A DNA stretch of 8,522 bases, taken from NCBI GenBank assembly GCA_029861795.1, contig JAOTYS010000183.1, forward strand, positions 1 to 8,522, read 5' to 3'. Of the stretch, positions 1-6,494 are shown in pieces. Both the position numbers and the translations under genes were made by a program. The stretch comes from Gammaproteobacteria bacterium (GTDB lineage: Bacteria; Pseudomonadota; Gammaproteobacteria; Arenicellales; JAOTYS01). Below the pieces are notes generated by a model that was not told the origin of the DNA, made no database searches, and saw only the letters and a program-made list of their open reading frames with translations. How positions within the stretch are numbered: position 1 is the first letter of the stretch; each line of letters begins with the position of its first letter.

Positions 1-4
1 CGGT

Positions 5-31
5 AAAACCCACCACGCACGCCGTAGTGGG
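5..31 (-). terminator. Rho-independent terminator of the mpl-dsbA cluster
   Basis: Read on the minus strand, CCCACTACG pairs with CGTGGTGGG over nine base pairs, one of them a G-U wobble, around a five-base loop. TTTT follows directly (positions 8 to 5). The stem (9-31) is GC-rich, and the T-run is present only in the minus direction, so it should stop leftward transcription. It lies about 100 bases past the dsbA stop codon. No gene is visible between them (positions 32-133). Confidence 0.65.
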
Positions 32-133
32 AGCAAACGATCAGCCAAGCTCTTGCGAAGCTGCCCGACACCGCGCACCGCTGAAGTGCGGTATCCGCAA
101 TGATCTAAGAAACTTTGGTGTCCCCCGTAGTTA

Positions 134-760
134 TCAAGATCGCTCTTCCGCCGTTTTGGCGACCAGAAAATTAACCAGTCTCATTAGGGTTTCTTGATTG
201 CCCGCCATGCTTGCTGTGGCTCGATACTTTCCATCTACGATGATGGTAGGCACACCAGTGGTTTCATACTTTCGCACCATCGATTGGGCGTGGCGCAGCT
301 TGGTATCTACGGCAAAGGAATTATAAGCATCGAGGAATTGCTTCTTGTCCACCCCGTGTTCTGCGGCAAACTCCGCGAGATCCTGCGGAGTCCTGAACTG
401 ACGTTTTTGTGCATGAATGGCGTTGAAGAAAGCGGCGTGTAGCGGCTCAACCGCGCCAAGCGCTTCGAAAGTGTAGAATGCACGTGCGTCTATCGCCCAG
501 GAATCCCGCAGCACGGCGGGAAGCGGCACATACTCGGCATTTTTTGGCTTATTTTTTAACCATTTCTCAATGTGAGGCTCGAGGCTATAACAATGGGGGC
601 ATCCATACCAGAATAACTCCAAAACTTCGATTTGGTCGCCAGTCTGTGTGGGCTGGGGTTCTTTAAGTAATTGGTAATGAACCCCAAGCTCGAACTCTGC
701 CGCGTGGAGTGGGGTGAGGGCAAATAGGCATACGATGACGCTAAGAAACCACTTCTTCAC
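134..760 (-). CDS. dsbA: Periplasmic thiol:disulfide oxidoreductase DsbA
   Basis: DsbA proteins introduce disulfide bonds into newly exported proteins in the periplasm and are reoxidised by membrane DsbB. With the GTG start used here the protein has 208 residues, normal for the family. A signal peptide (residues 1 to about 20: lysines, hydrophobic core, LHA-AEF cleavage region) is followed by a thioredoxin-fold domain. The active site is C-P-H-C at residues 54-57, the classic DsbA dipeptide, and the cis-proline loop is GVPT with Pro about 171. An ATG 66 bases upstream is open in frame, but it would put 22 extra residues before the signal peptide. The GTG at 760 has GGAG seven bases upstream. 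It is the last gene of a leftward cluster, 90 bases after mpl, and ends before a terminator. No DsbB gene is in the window. The family call is firm; which DsbA paralogue it is cannot be told. Confidence 0.92.
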   Translation of the reverse strand: MKKWFLSVIVCLFALTPLHAAEFELGVHYQLLKEPQPTQTGDQIEVLELFWYGCPHCYSLEPHIEKWLKNKPKNAEYVPLPAVLRDSWAIDARAFYTFEALGAVEPLHAAFFNAIHAQKRQFRTPQDLAEFAAEHGVDKKQFLDAYNSFAVDTKLRHAQSMVRKYETTGVPTIIVDGKYRATASMAGNQETLMRLVNFLVAKTAEERS

Positions 761-767
761 AATCGTT

Positions 768-771
768 CTCC
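768..771 (-). promoter_or_regulatory. Ribosome binding site that decides the dsbA GTG start
   Basis: GGAG lies seven bases before the GTG at 760 on the minus strand. The signal peptide begins exactly there, so the longer ATG reading from 826 is unlikely. A TTGACA hexamer lies just upstream of this site, but no matching -10 box follows at normal spacing, so I do not call a separate dsbA promoter. Confidence 0.6.
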
Positions 772-850
772 AATATTCTGATATGTCAAAGCCTATTTGG
801 ATCAACGCGGAAAGGCAAGGTTCCATCTGTTTCCGAACAACACTATCATA

Positions 851-2227
851 CTATTGCAGCCTTTCCAGCAGTCGTCGGCGCAGGCCCGCGAAATCTCCGT
901 TAGTCATGATGACGGCATGGTCTCCGTTTCGTAACTCCTGAGAGAGTAGATCAAGGATCTGCTCGGCGGAATCACAAATTTTGGCATTGTCGCCGAGTTC
1001 AGCCAGGACTGGCGCCACATCCCATGTTAACTCCGGGGTGTGCAAGAACAGCGTTTGATCTGCTGCGGCCAGAGATGATGCCAAGGCGTCATTGTGCGTA
1101 CCCATTCGCATGGAATTTGAGCGGGGTTCAAGGATGGCGATGATACGTTGGCTTCCAACTTTCGCTCGTAACGCGTTCAAAGTCTCACGGATCGCAGTAG
1201 GGTGATGAGCGAAATCATCGTAAACACTGATGCCGCCTATGTTTGCGATAAGCTCAAGTCTGCGCTTAACGGGTCTAAATTGGGTCAAAGCGCTACAGCT
1301 AGATTCAACAGACACGCCGGCGTGATGTGCTGCAGCGATGGCGGCCAAGGCATTCTGCATATTGTGTCGACCAATAACTGGCCAATTCACCATCCCCACT
1401 GTTTGGCTGTCACGAATCACCTCGAATTGACTCATGGCGTCGATCTGGGGGCGCGTTGACCACTGAGTTTCCACAGTCAATGGGCCGCGGTAACCCGACT
1501 CCACAAAGCATTCTAGTGGAGTCCAGCAGCCCATTTGCAGCGTTGCCGTAAGCTCCGCGTCATCACCGTTGAATATGATCCGGCCAGCGGAGGGAATAGT
1601 GCGAATCAAGTGGTGAAACTGGCGCTTAATATCATCCAAAGAATCGAATATGTCGGCGTGATCAAATTCCAGATTGGTCAGTGCTGTGGTGCGTGGTCGG
1701 TAATGGACGAACTTAGAGCGTTTGTCGAAGAATGCGGTATCGTATTCGTCCGCTTCTACAACAAAGAACGGATCGGTTCCCAGTCGTGAAGACATGCCAA
1801 AATTCGTGGGTATGCCTCCTATCAGAAATCCTGTGTCGATTCCTGCATGCTCGAGGATCCACGCCAAAATGCTTGCCGTTGTTGTCTTGCCGTGGGTTCC
1901 CGCTACGGCCAAAGTCCATCGCTCACGCAGTACGTTTTCTGCCAGCCACTGGGGGCCGGAGGTGAATGCGATATCGCGATTGAGAAGATCTTCGACTATG
2001 GCATTACCCCGGGACAACGCATTGCCGACGACGACCAGATCAGGCGCGGGATCAAGGTGGGCGGGTGCATATCCCTCCATAAGCTCGATATCGGCGTTGC
2101 CGAGTTGTATGCTCATGGGCGGATAAACTCCTCTGTCGGATCCGCTGACCCGATGGCCCATTTGTCTGGCAAGAATTGCAACCCCGGCCATGAACGTCCC
2201 ACAGACTCCTAGTATGTGAATATGCAC
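851..2227 (-). CDS. mpl: UDP-MurNAc:L-Ala-gamma-D-Glu-meso-DAP ligase (murein recycling)
   Basis: Mpl joins the tripeptide L-Ala-gamma-D-Glu-meso-DAP, recovered from old peptidoglycan, to UDP-N-acetylmuramate with ATP in the cytoplasm, bypassing MurC, MurD and MurE. The 458-residue length fits the family. Visible in order: N-terminal Rossmann-like UDP-binding region (HILGVCGTFMAG, residues 4-15), ATP P-loop AGTHGKTTT (109-117), EADEYD (158-163), NLEFDHADIF (185-194), GRHNMQNALAA (286-296), YDDFAHHPTA (336-345) and ILEPRSNSMRMG (365-376). The last motif, with the N-terminal signature, separates Mpl from MurC. The start is GTG, overlapping the TAG stop of the upstream membrane-protein gene by one base (TAGTG), with AGGAG five bases before it, which points to translational coupling. 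dsbA follows in the same direction. No truncation or missing motif is seen. Confidence 0.95.
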   Translation of the reverse strand: MHIHILGVCGTFMAGVAILARQMGHRVSGSDRGVYPPMSIQLGNADIELMEGYAPAHLDPAPDLVVVGNALSRGNAIVEDLLNRDIAFTSGPQWLAENVLRERWTLAVAGTHGKTTTASILAWILEHAGIDTGFLIGGIPTNFGMSSRLGTDPFFVVEADEYDTAFFDKRSKFVHYRPRTTALTNLEFDHADIFDSLDDIKRQFHHLIRTIPSAGRIIFNGDDAELTATLQMGCWTPLECFVESGYRGPLTVETQWSTRPQIDAMSQFEVIRDSQTVGMVNWPVIGRHNMQNALAAIAAAHHAGVSVESSCSALTQFRPVKRRLELIANIGGISVYDDFAHHPTAIRETLNALRAKVGSQRIIAILEPRSNSMRMGTHNDALASSLAAADQTLFLHTPELTWDVAPVLAELGDNAKICDSAEQILDLLSQELRNGDHAVIMTNGDFAGLRRRLLERLQ

Positions 2228-2787
2228 TATGTCTCCTGGGCCATTTGGCCAAAGAATAGCCAGAGCACGATTCCGCTGCTAGCGAACTGGCACGCCAGCG
2301 TGATAATCAAACTTACACCGATGCTTTTTTCGAGTGCATGGCGTAACACAAACGTCATGATAGCGATGGTCCAGAATGCCAGCACGAATAGCAGTAACGT
2401 AGGAGTTGCGGCTTCTGGTGGAAGCGGAGCCTGCGTACTGATTGATAGATCAATCTGGTGCTTAATGCTGTAGAACCGGCTGATTGCCGGCCAACCGACT
2501 AGTCTGACTAGGCAATCCGTGCCGTAGAGCGCAGAAATAGTCTGATTCCAGCGCTCCGATAATCCCATCATTCGTAAGATCAACCAGACTACTGCACCGA
2601 ATGTTATTACCTGCACCGCGGAAATGGCGAAGATTGTAGACAATGGCCCTTCCGATCTATCTACCAGGGTCCTGATGAGGATCCCTGCGATGGCCGTAGC
2701 CCATACCAACGAAGCGCTGCCCGGCAGATCTTGAGGCTTGGACCGAAACAAGCTAATACCAACAAAGGACTTAACTAGGCTTAACAT
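2227..2787 (-). CDS. Four-helix inner-membrane protein of unknown function
   Basis: I do not recognise a named family. The 186-residue product has four likely membrane helices in two pairs: about residues 25-42 and 49-75, then 129-152 and 156-182. Between the pairs lies a soluble stretch of about 50 residues with GTDCLVRLVGWPAISRF (89-105), followed by a Pro/Ala-rich segment (about 120-130). The arrangement recalls small YIP1-like membrane proteins, but that is a resemblance in shape only. There is no signal peptide and no obvious catalytic motif. The ATG at 2787 has AGGG seven bases upstream, a weak but well-placed ribosome site. Its stop overlaps the mpl GTG by one base, so the two are almost certainly co-transcribed and coupled. 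A role linked to cell-wall turnover is an inference from position alone. Confidence 0.8.
   Translation of the reverse strand: MLSLVKSFVGISLFRSKPQDLPGSASLVWATAIAGILIRTLVDRSEGPLSTIFAISAVQVITFGAVVWLILRMMGLSERWNQTISALYGTDCLVRLVGWPAISRFYSIKHQIDLSISTQAPLPPEAATPTLLLFVLAFWTIAIMTFVLRHALEKSIGVSLIITLACQFASSGIVLWLFFGQMAQET
2233..2237 (-). promoter_or_regulatory. Ribosome binding site of mpl inside the upstream gene
   Basis: AGGAG on the minus strand sits five bases before the mpl GTG start and lies wholly inside the last codons of the membrane-protein gene. With the TAGTG stop-start overlap, this is the usual layout for translational coupling. Confidence 0.65.
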
Positions 2788-2929
2788 GAGTCAGCCCTAC
2801 CAGGATTGGATCGCATCAAGTGGACTTGAAGTGGTCGCATATTATGGGTTGTCACAAATCGCGCATTGAGCGCAAAGGGAAACGAGTCGATTCAAGGCAC
2901 ATTCGCTGGCATATTTAAGCAGTGCGGGT

Positions 2930-2941
2930 GTGTCGCGACAC
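2930..2941. promoter_or_regulatory. Perfect 12-base palindrome in the divergent spacer
   Basis: GTGTCGCGACAC is a perfect inverted repeat in the roughly 230-base spacer (2788-3017) between the leftward membrane-protein/mpl cluster and the rightward exported-protein gene. A dimeric repressor site would look like this, but no regulator is known and chance is possible. The rest of the spacer shows no convincing paired -35/-10 boxes. On the minus strand CATAAT (near 2843-2848) resembles a -10 but has no -35 partner. Confidence 0.3.
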
Positions 2942-3017
2942 CAAAGGCTACTGTATCACGGCGCACACCGCTCGAACTTGCGAGTAATTGGTTGAGTGGA
3001 ATCGGTGGAATTATCTG

Positions 3018-4004
3018 GTGGTACTAACGTCAGCGAATAAGACTATTGTTGATTCATTGTGGAGTCTTTGCAAGACTGTTGCCATCATACTTCTGTTGGC
3101 CACGCCGGTTAAAGTTGCAGCACTTTGTGAAACCTGGAGTCGACATCCAGAGACGGCTGTATTCAATCCTTCCTTCGCTTCAGAAGTGAGTGGTATTGCA
3201 GTATCCAGATCGTATGACGATCGCCTTTACTTCGTCAACGACGGGCCTGGCGATCCGTATTTCTATGTGTCCGACTGGAACGCAGGAAACATTCAGGCGG
3301 TGCGACTGCGTGATTTTGACGCAAGTAATAGTGACGTCGAGGACATCAGCGTGGGCCCTTGCAACGCCGACAGAGCCTGCTTATTCATCGCTGATATCGG
3401 CGATAACCATCATACCAGACAGAGTGCACAGATCCTCGTTGTAGCAGAACTGGGGCATTTCGGACAGTCGACCAGGACTGACACGGTCATAAGGTTTTCT
3501 TACCCTGATGGCCCTCATAACGCCGAAGCCATGGCGGTGCATGCCAATGGTGATATCTATGTGGTAACCAAGGAGGGAAGCTTCAGCGGGAATGTTTCAT
3601 TTCCGGCACGGGTTTATACGCTAAAGAGAATGCAATGGGAGTCGGGCAACGCACAGGATCTTCATATCATGGAGTTCGTGACGGAGTTGGATCTCCCGGG
3701 TCTTGCGCTGCCATATTCTGTTGGTTTTGCGCCGGTGGCGACTGCTATGGATATCAGTTCGGATGGAAGCCGTTTTTTAGTGTTAACTTACGAGTTGGCC
3801 TTTGAGTTTGCCGTGGATCTGGCCAATACTACAAGTGCGTTCGGCCCTGAACTCATCAGGGGTGAGCATTATGCCCCGATACACGTTAAGGTTTTGCCAC
3901 AGCAAGAAGCAATTGCCTATCTCTCTGGCGATAAGGGGTTTCTCTATACTACCGAACTTCGCTATGGCGAGGTGGAGTTGATTCGCTACAGTTGCGAGCG
4001 TTAA
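3018..4004 (+). CDS. Exported beta-propeller-like protein, unknown function
   Basis: With the start chosen here the product has 328 residues. A signal peptide is visible: WSLCK, a hydrophobic run TVAIILLLA, then TPVKVAA with cleavage probably before LCETW. Leu precedes the first Cys of the mature part, so it is not a standard lipobox. The mature protein is rich in short beta-strand units such as DRLYFVNDG, ACLFIADIGDN, GDIYVVTKEG, SRFLVLTYE and AIAYLSGDKGFLYT, spaced like blades of a propeller. The stretch SDVEDISVGPC...LFIADIGDN resembles blades of SdiA-regulated or phytase-like propeller proteins. That is a fold-level guess and no enzyme activity is claimed. The start is uncertain. GTG at 3018 has GGTGGA eight bases upstream; TTG at 2988 (338 residues) and TTG at 3057 (signal peptide almost at once) lack a ribosome site. 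Four cysteines in the mature part (LCETW, GPC, ADRAC, YSC) could be DsbA substrates. Confidence 0.75.
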   Translation: MVLTSANKTIVDSLWSLCKTVAIILLLATPVKVAALCETWSRHPETAVFNPSFASEVSGIAVSRSYDDRLYFVNDGPGDPYFYVSDWNAGNIQAVRLRDFDASNSDVEDISVGPCNADRACLFIADIGDNHHTRQSAQILVVAELGHFGQSTRTDTVIRFSYPDGPHNAEAMAVHANGDIYVVTKEGSFSGNVSFPARVYTLKRMQWESGNAQDLHIMEFVTELDLPGLALPYSVGFAPVATAMDISSDGSRFLVLTYELAFEFAVDLANTTSAFGPELIRGEHYAPIHVKVLPQQEAIAYLSGDKGFLYTTELRYGEVELIRYSCER

Positions 4005-4014
4005 CACACCTCAA

Positions 4015-5403
4015 TCAAGGTCTTACCATGTCTTCTGGTCGTACATATTTTTCGAACTGCTCCGCGGTGAGTAGGCCAAGCTTTACTGCCGCCTCTTTCA
4101 ACGTAATTCCTTCGGCGTAAGCGGTTTTGGCGATCTTGGCAGCCTTATCGTAACCGATGACGGGATTCAGCGCGGTAACCAACATCAAAGAGTTGCTTAA
4201 GTGCGCGGCGATGCGTTCGCGATCGGGCTCGATACCCACGGCGCAGTTGTCGTTAAAGCTAATGCACGCATCAGCGAGCAGTCGAGTTGACTCCAATAAA
4301 TTGTGGATCATCACCGGCTTGAATACGTTCAGTTCAAAATGCCCGGCGCTGGCAGCGATACCAATGGTGACATCGTTGCCGAGCACTTGAGTAGCCACCA
4401 TGGTCAACGCTTCTGATTGAGTGGGATTTACCTTTCCAGGCATGATGGAACTACCGGGTTCATTAGCGGGGATGGTGATTTCGCCGATGCCACAGCGTGG
4501 TCCGCTCGCGAGTAGGCGAATGTCATTAGCGATCTTCATGCATGCTGTTGCCAGTTGTCGTAACGCGCTACTCGCAATCACGATGGCATCATTTGCTGCC
4601 AGGGCCATGAATTTGTTTGGGGCGCTACGAAACGGAATACCAGTCAGTTCCGTGATGCGAGCGGCTACCCGTTCGGCGAATTGTGGATGGGCGTTGATTC
4701 CAGTGCCTACGGCGGTACCCCCTAGGGCCAGATCATATAGGCCATCGAGGCTATGTTCGATCTGTTGCTCAGAGAAACACAGCTGTGCGGCATAGCCTGA
4801 CATCTCTTGCCCAAGGGTGAGAGGGGTAGCGTCCATCAAGTGTGTGCGACCGATTTTTACGATGTCGTCGAAAGATTTGGCTTTTGCTTCGAAGGTTGTT
4901 CTCAACTTTCGCACGGCCGGGAGTAGCCGCTCGAGCAGTTCGGTTGCCGCCGCTACATGCATGACTGTGGGAAAAGCGTCATTTGAGGACTGCGACATAT
5001 TCACATGGTCGTTCGGGTGAATGGGGTCTTTGCTGCCCAGTGTTTTTCCGGCAAGTTCGATTGCGCGATTGGCGATAACTTCGTTGGCATTCATGTTGCT
5101 TTGGGTTCCGCTGCCGGTTTGCCAGACTACTAAGGGGAAATGATCGTCAAGCCGCCCATCAATCACTTCATTGCAGACACTAGTGATGAGGTCTGTCTTA
5201 GATTTATCGAGCTTTTCCAGATCGTAGTTGGTGAGCGCAGCCGCCTTTTTTACAATCCCGAATGCCCGAATAACCGCCGCGGGAAACCGATGCCCGCCAA
5301 TTTTGAAGTTCTGCAGGGAGCGTTGAGTTTGGGCGCCCCAATACCGATCGGAAGGAACCTTAACTTCTCCGAGGCTGTCGGTTTCGATTCGATTAGATGT
5401 CAC
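4015..5403 (-). CDS. fumC: Class II fumarate hydratase (iron-independent fumarase C)
   Basis: FumC interconverts fumarate and L-malate in the TCA cycle in the cytoplasm, as a homotetramer without an Fe-S cluster. All hallmarks of the aspartase/fumarase superfamily are present. Numbered from the in-frame ATG at 5409, they are [14 protein letters not shown] (98-111), SSNDAFPT (141-148), [16 protein letters not shown] with the catalytic His190, and the signature loop [11 protein letters not shown] (319-329) with the catalytic serine. The C-terminal [15 protein letters not shown] region is also typical of FumC. Length is 462 residues from the GTG chosen here, or 464 from the ATG. The GTG is preferred because AAGGAG lies only one base before the ATG but seven before the GTG. 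The gene is divergent from sufE and convergent with the exported-protein gene, with 10 bases between the stop codons. No terminator hairpin fits in that gap. Confidence 0.95.
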   Translation of the reverse strand: MTSNRIETDSLGEVKVPSDRYWGAQTQRSLQNFKIGGHRFPAAVIRAFGIVKKAAALTNYDLEKLDKSKTDLITSVCNEVIDGRLDDHFPLVVWQTGSGTQSNMNANEVIANRAIELAGKTLGSKDPIHPNDHVNMSQSSNDAFPTVMHVAAATELLERLLPAVRKLRTTFEAKAKSFDDIVKIGRTHLMDATPLTLGQEMSGYAAQLCFSEQQIEHSLDGLYDLALGGTAVGTGINAHPQFAERVAARITELTGIPFRSAPNKFMALAANDAIVIASSALRQLATACMKIANDIRLLASGPRCGIGEITIPANEPGSSIMPGKVNPTQSEALTMVATQVLGNDVTIGIAASAGHFELNVFKPVMIHNLLESTRLLADACISFNDNCAVGIEPDRERIAAHLSNSLMLVTALNPVIGYDKAAKIAKTAYAEGITLKEAAVKLGLLTAEQFEKYVRPEDMVRP

Positions 5404-5410
5404 CGTCATT

Positions 5411-5416
5411 CTCCTT
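5411..5416 (-). promoter_or_regulatory. Ribosome binding site that moves the fumC start to GTG
   Basis: AAGGAG on the minus strand is followed by A-ATG-ACG-GTG. Only one base separates it from the ATG at 5409, too close for normal initiation, while the GTG at 5403 has a seven-base spacer. The resulting N-terminus ([10 protein letters not shown]) is also nearer the usual fumarase length before the DS-G motif. Confidence 0.55.
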
Positions 5417-5571
5417 CAACATTTGCTGGTTCGCTGTGTAGCCCAAGAAACCAATACTTTCCCACAGGTGGCAGGGGCGCGCCGCCGCCTCGAATTGAGT
5501 GATCGGCCCAAGAAAAACCAAGACCAGCTTGATGGTTCCTCTCGCTCTAAACGCATAAACCGCTAGACTGG

Positions 5572-5600
5572 TTCTAACTATCACTGGTAAAGAGTAAAAT
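5572..5600 (+). promoter_or_regulatory. Candidate sigma-70 promoter for sufE
   Basis: TTCTAA (5572-5577) and TAAAAT (5595-5600) are separated by 17 bases. The -10 matches the consensus at five of six positions, but the -35 at only three. It would start transcription near 5607, about 45 bases before sufE. I see no convincing promoter for fumC on the other strand. The rest of the 248-base spacer (5404-5651) holds no gene I can support. Confidence 0.3.
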
Positions 5601-5628
5601 AGCCCCGATATCTCCTAGACCCGTGGAC

Positions 5629-5650
5629 GAAGGTATATTGAAGGTATATT
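5629..5650 (+). repeat. Tandem 11-base direct repeat carrying the sufE ribosome site
   Basis: GAAGGTATATT occurs twice in perfect tandem (5629-5639 and 5640-5650), ending one base before the sufE ATG. The second copy supplies the Shine-Dalgarno AAGG with a seven-base spacer. The first copy offers an identical but badly placed one. It may be a slipped-strand duplication, or it may affect ribosome loading. Confidence 0.75.
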
Positions 5651-5651
5651 A

Positions 5652-6140
5652 ATGAATATTGGTTCTGCAAATCAGACAAATCCCCCAGCGCAAACCGCGA
5701 CTGCGGAACCCGAACTGTCAATTACCGAGGCCCAGGCGGATTTGATAGCCCGATTCCAGGTGTTGGAAGACTGGATGGAACGCTACCAGTACATCATCGA
5801 TTTGGGACGTAAACTCCCATCTTTTCCGGATGAATGGTGTATCGAGGACAATCGGTTACATGGCTGTCAGTCCCAAGTGTGGCTGCGGGCTGAGAAAAGG
5901 GGGAACCGACTCCATTTCGATGCAACCAGCGATGCAGCCATTGTGCTTGGTTTAATCGCGATATTGCTGCGCATCTACGGCGATCGCCGGCCCGAAGAGA
6001 TTCTCTCTACCAGGCCGGATTTCATCAAGGAGATCGGGCTGGATTCTCATCTGAGCGCTACCCGCAGCAATGGACTGCATTCCATGCTCAAGGCTTTGTT
6101 TGGTTACGCCCAAAACGCCGTGTTAGAAACGTCTGGCTAA
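5652..6140 (+). CDS. sufE: SufE-family sulfur acceptor for Fe-S cluster assembly
   Basis: SufE/CsdE proteins take persulfide sulfur from a cysteine desulfurase (SufS or CsdA) and pass it to the Fe-S scaffold in the cytoplasm. The 162-residue product carries the family core: a helix ending in RYQYIIDLGRKLP (about 44-56), then the loop HGCQSQVWL (70-78) whose Cys72 matches the sulfur-accepting cysteine of the family. ATSDAAIVLGLIAILLRIY (about 91-109) and the helical C-terminal half ending SNGLHSMLKALF complete the fold. About 20 residues of low-complexity Asn/Pro/Ala/Thr-rich sequence precede the core and are not usual. A second cysteine, Cys63, lies nine residues before the catalytic one. The ATG at 5652 has AAGG seven bases upstream within a tandem repeat. 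No sufS, sufBCD or csdA is in the window, so the gene stands alone here, and the choice between SufE and CsdE is not settled. Confidence 0.88.
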   Translation: MNIGSANQTNPPAQTATAEPELSITEAQADLIARFQVLEDWMERYQYIIDLGRKLPSFPDEWCIEDNRLHGCQSQVWLRAEKRGNRLHFDATSDAAIVLGLIAILLRIYGDRRPEEILSTRPDFIKEIGLDSHLSATRSNGLHSMLKALFGYAQNAVLETSG

Positions 6141-6185
6141 CCTGCCACTTGCCATAGCTCTTTCTTTGGTACCTGGTTGCGTCCG

Positions 6186-6206
6186 GGCCGATAGTCCTGG
6201 TCGGCC
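6186..6206 (+). terminator. Weak stem-loop after sufE
   Basis: GGCCGA and TCGGCC form a six-base-pair stem around a nine-base loop, 46 bases past the sufE stop. No T-run follows, so it is at best a poor terminator or an RNA 3'-end structure. A second small hairpin (GAA-t-CCG / CGGTTC, loop TTA) lies at 6244-6259. Confidence 0.25.
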
Positions 6207-6307
6207 TGTCCTCGCTGCGATCTCGGAGCGGTGCGCCTGCTGTGAATCCGTTACGGTTCCAACCCTTCCGCAAAAGGCTAGACAATACAGTCCAGTTTGG
6301 TGGATTA

Positions 6308-6336
6308 TTGAGAAAGAACTGTAACAAATGTATGAT
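6308..6336 (+). promoter_or_regulatory. Near-consensus sigma-70 promoter for the GGDEF-EAL gene
   Basis: TTGAGA (6308-6313) and TATGAT (6331-6336) are exactly 17 bases apart, and each matches the consensus at five of six positions. Transcription would start near 6343. The only downstream gene in this direction is the PAS-GGDEF-EAL gene at 6495. This is the best promoter by eye in the window. Confidence 0.6.
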
Positions 6337-6342
6337 AAGTAG

Positions 6343-6494
6343 CTGGACGCGATAGCAGATCTCTAGACTGCCACAACAACATCGAACACAGCAGAAACGC
6401 TGGGGGAAAACAAAGTGCAGGGATTGTCCATTGGTGTGGGGAAGCTGCCCGGTGCGCTGAGCTGGTGATGAAGACGTCACCCAAAAAGGGGCCC
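6343..6494 (+). other. Leader (5' untranslated region) of the GGDEF-EAL gene
   Basis: About 150 bases separate the inferred transcription start from the chosen ATG. The stretch holds a short hairpin (CAGC-AGAAAC-GCTG, about 6390-6403) and G-rich runs. I looked for the conserved core of the GEMM c-di-GMP riboswitch and did not find it. The whole gap after sufE (6141-6494) contains no gene I can support. Open frames on the minus strand here read as low-quality peptides. Confidence 0.35.

Noticed and set aside
785..791. TTGACA-like -35 box before dsbA
   Set aside because: No -10 hexamer follows at 16-18 bases, and the start point would fall inside the dsbA coding sequence.
5393..5584. Minus-strand open frame of 63 codons overlapping the fumC start
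   Set aside because: It starts with GTG, has no ribosome binding site and no recognisable domain, and overlaps fumC by several codons in another frame. It is more likely to be spacer.
6244..6270. GGTTCCAACCC resembling a tRNA T-arm
   Set aside because: The flanks do not pair as a T-stem, and no anticodon or acceptor stem could be placed on either strand.
6343..6494. Possible c-di-GMP riboswitch in the leader of a c-di-GMP gene
   Set aside because: The conserved GEMM core and its tetraloop receptor pattern could not be found by reading.
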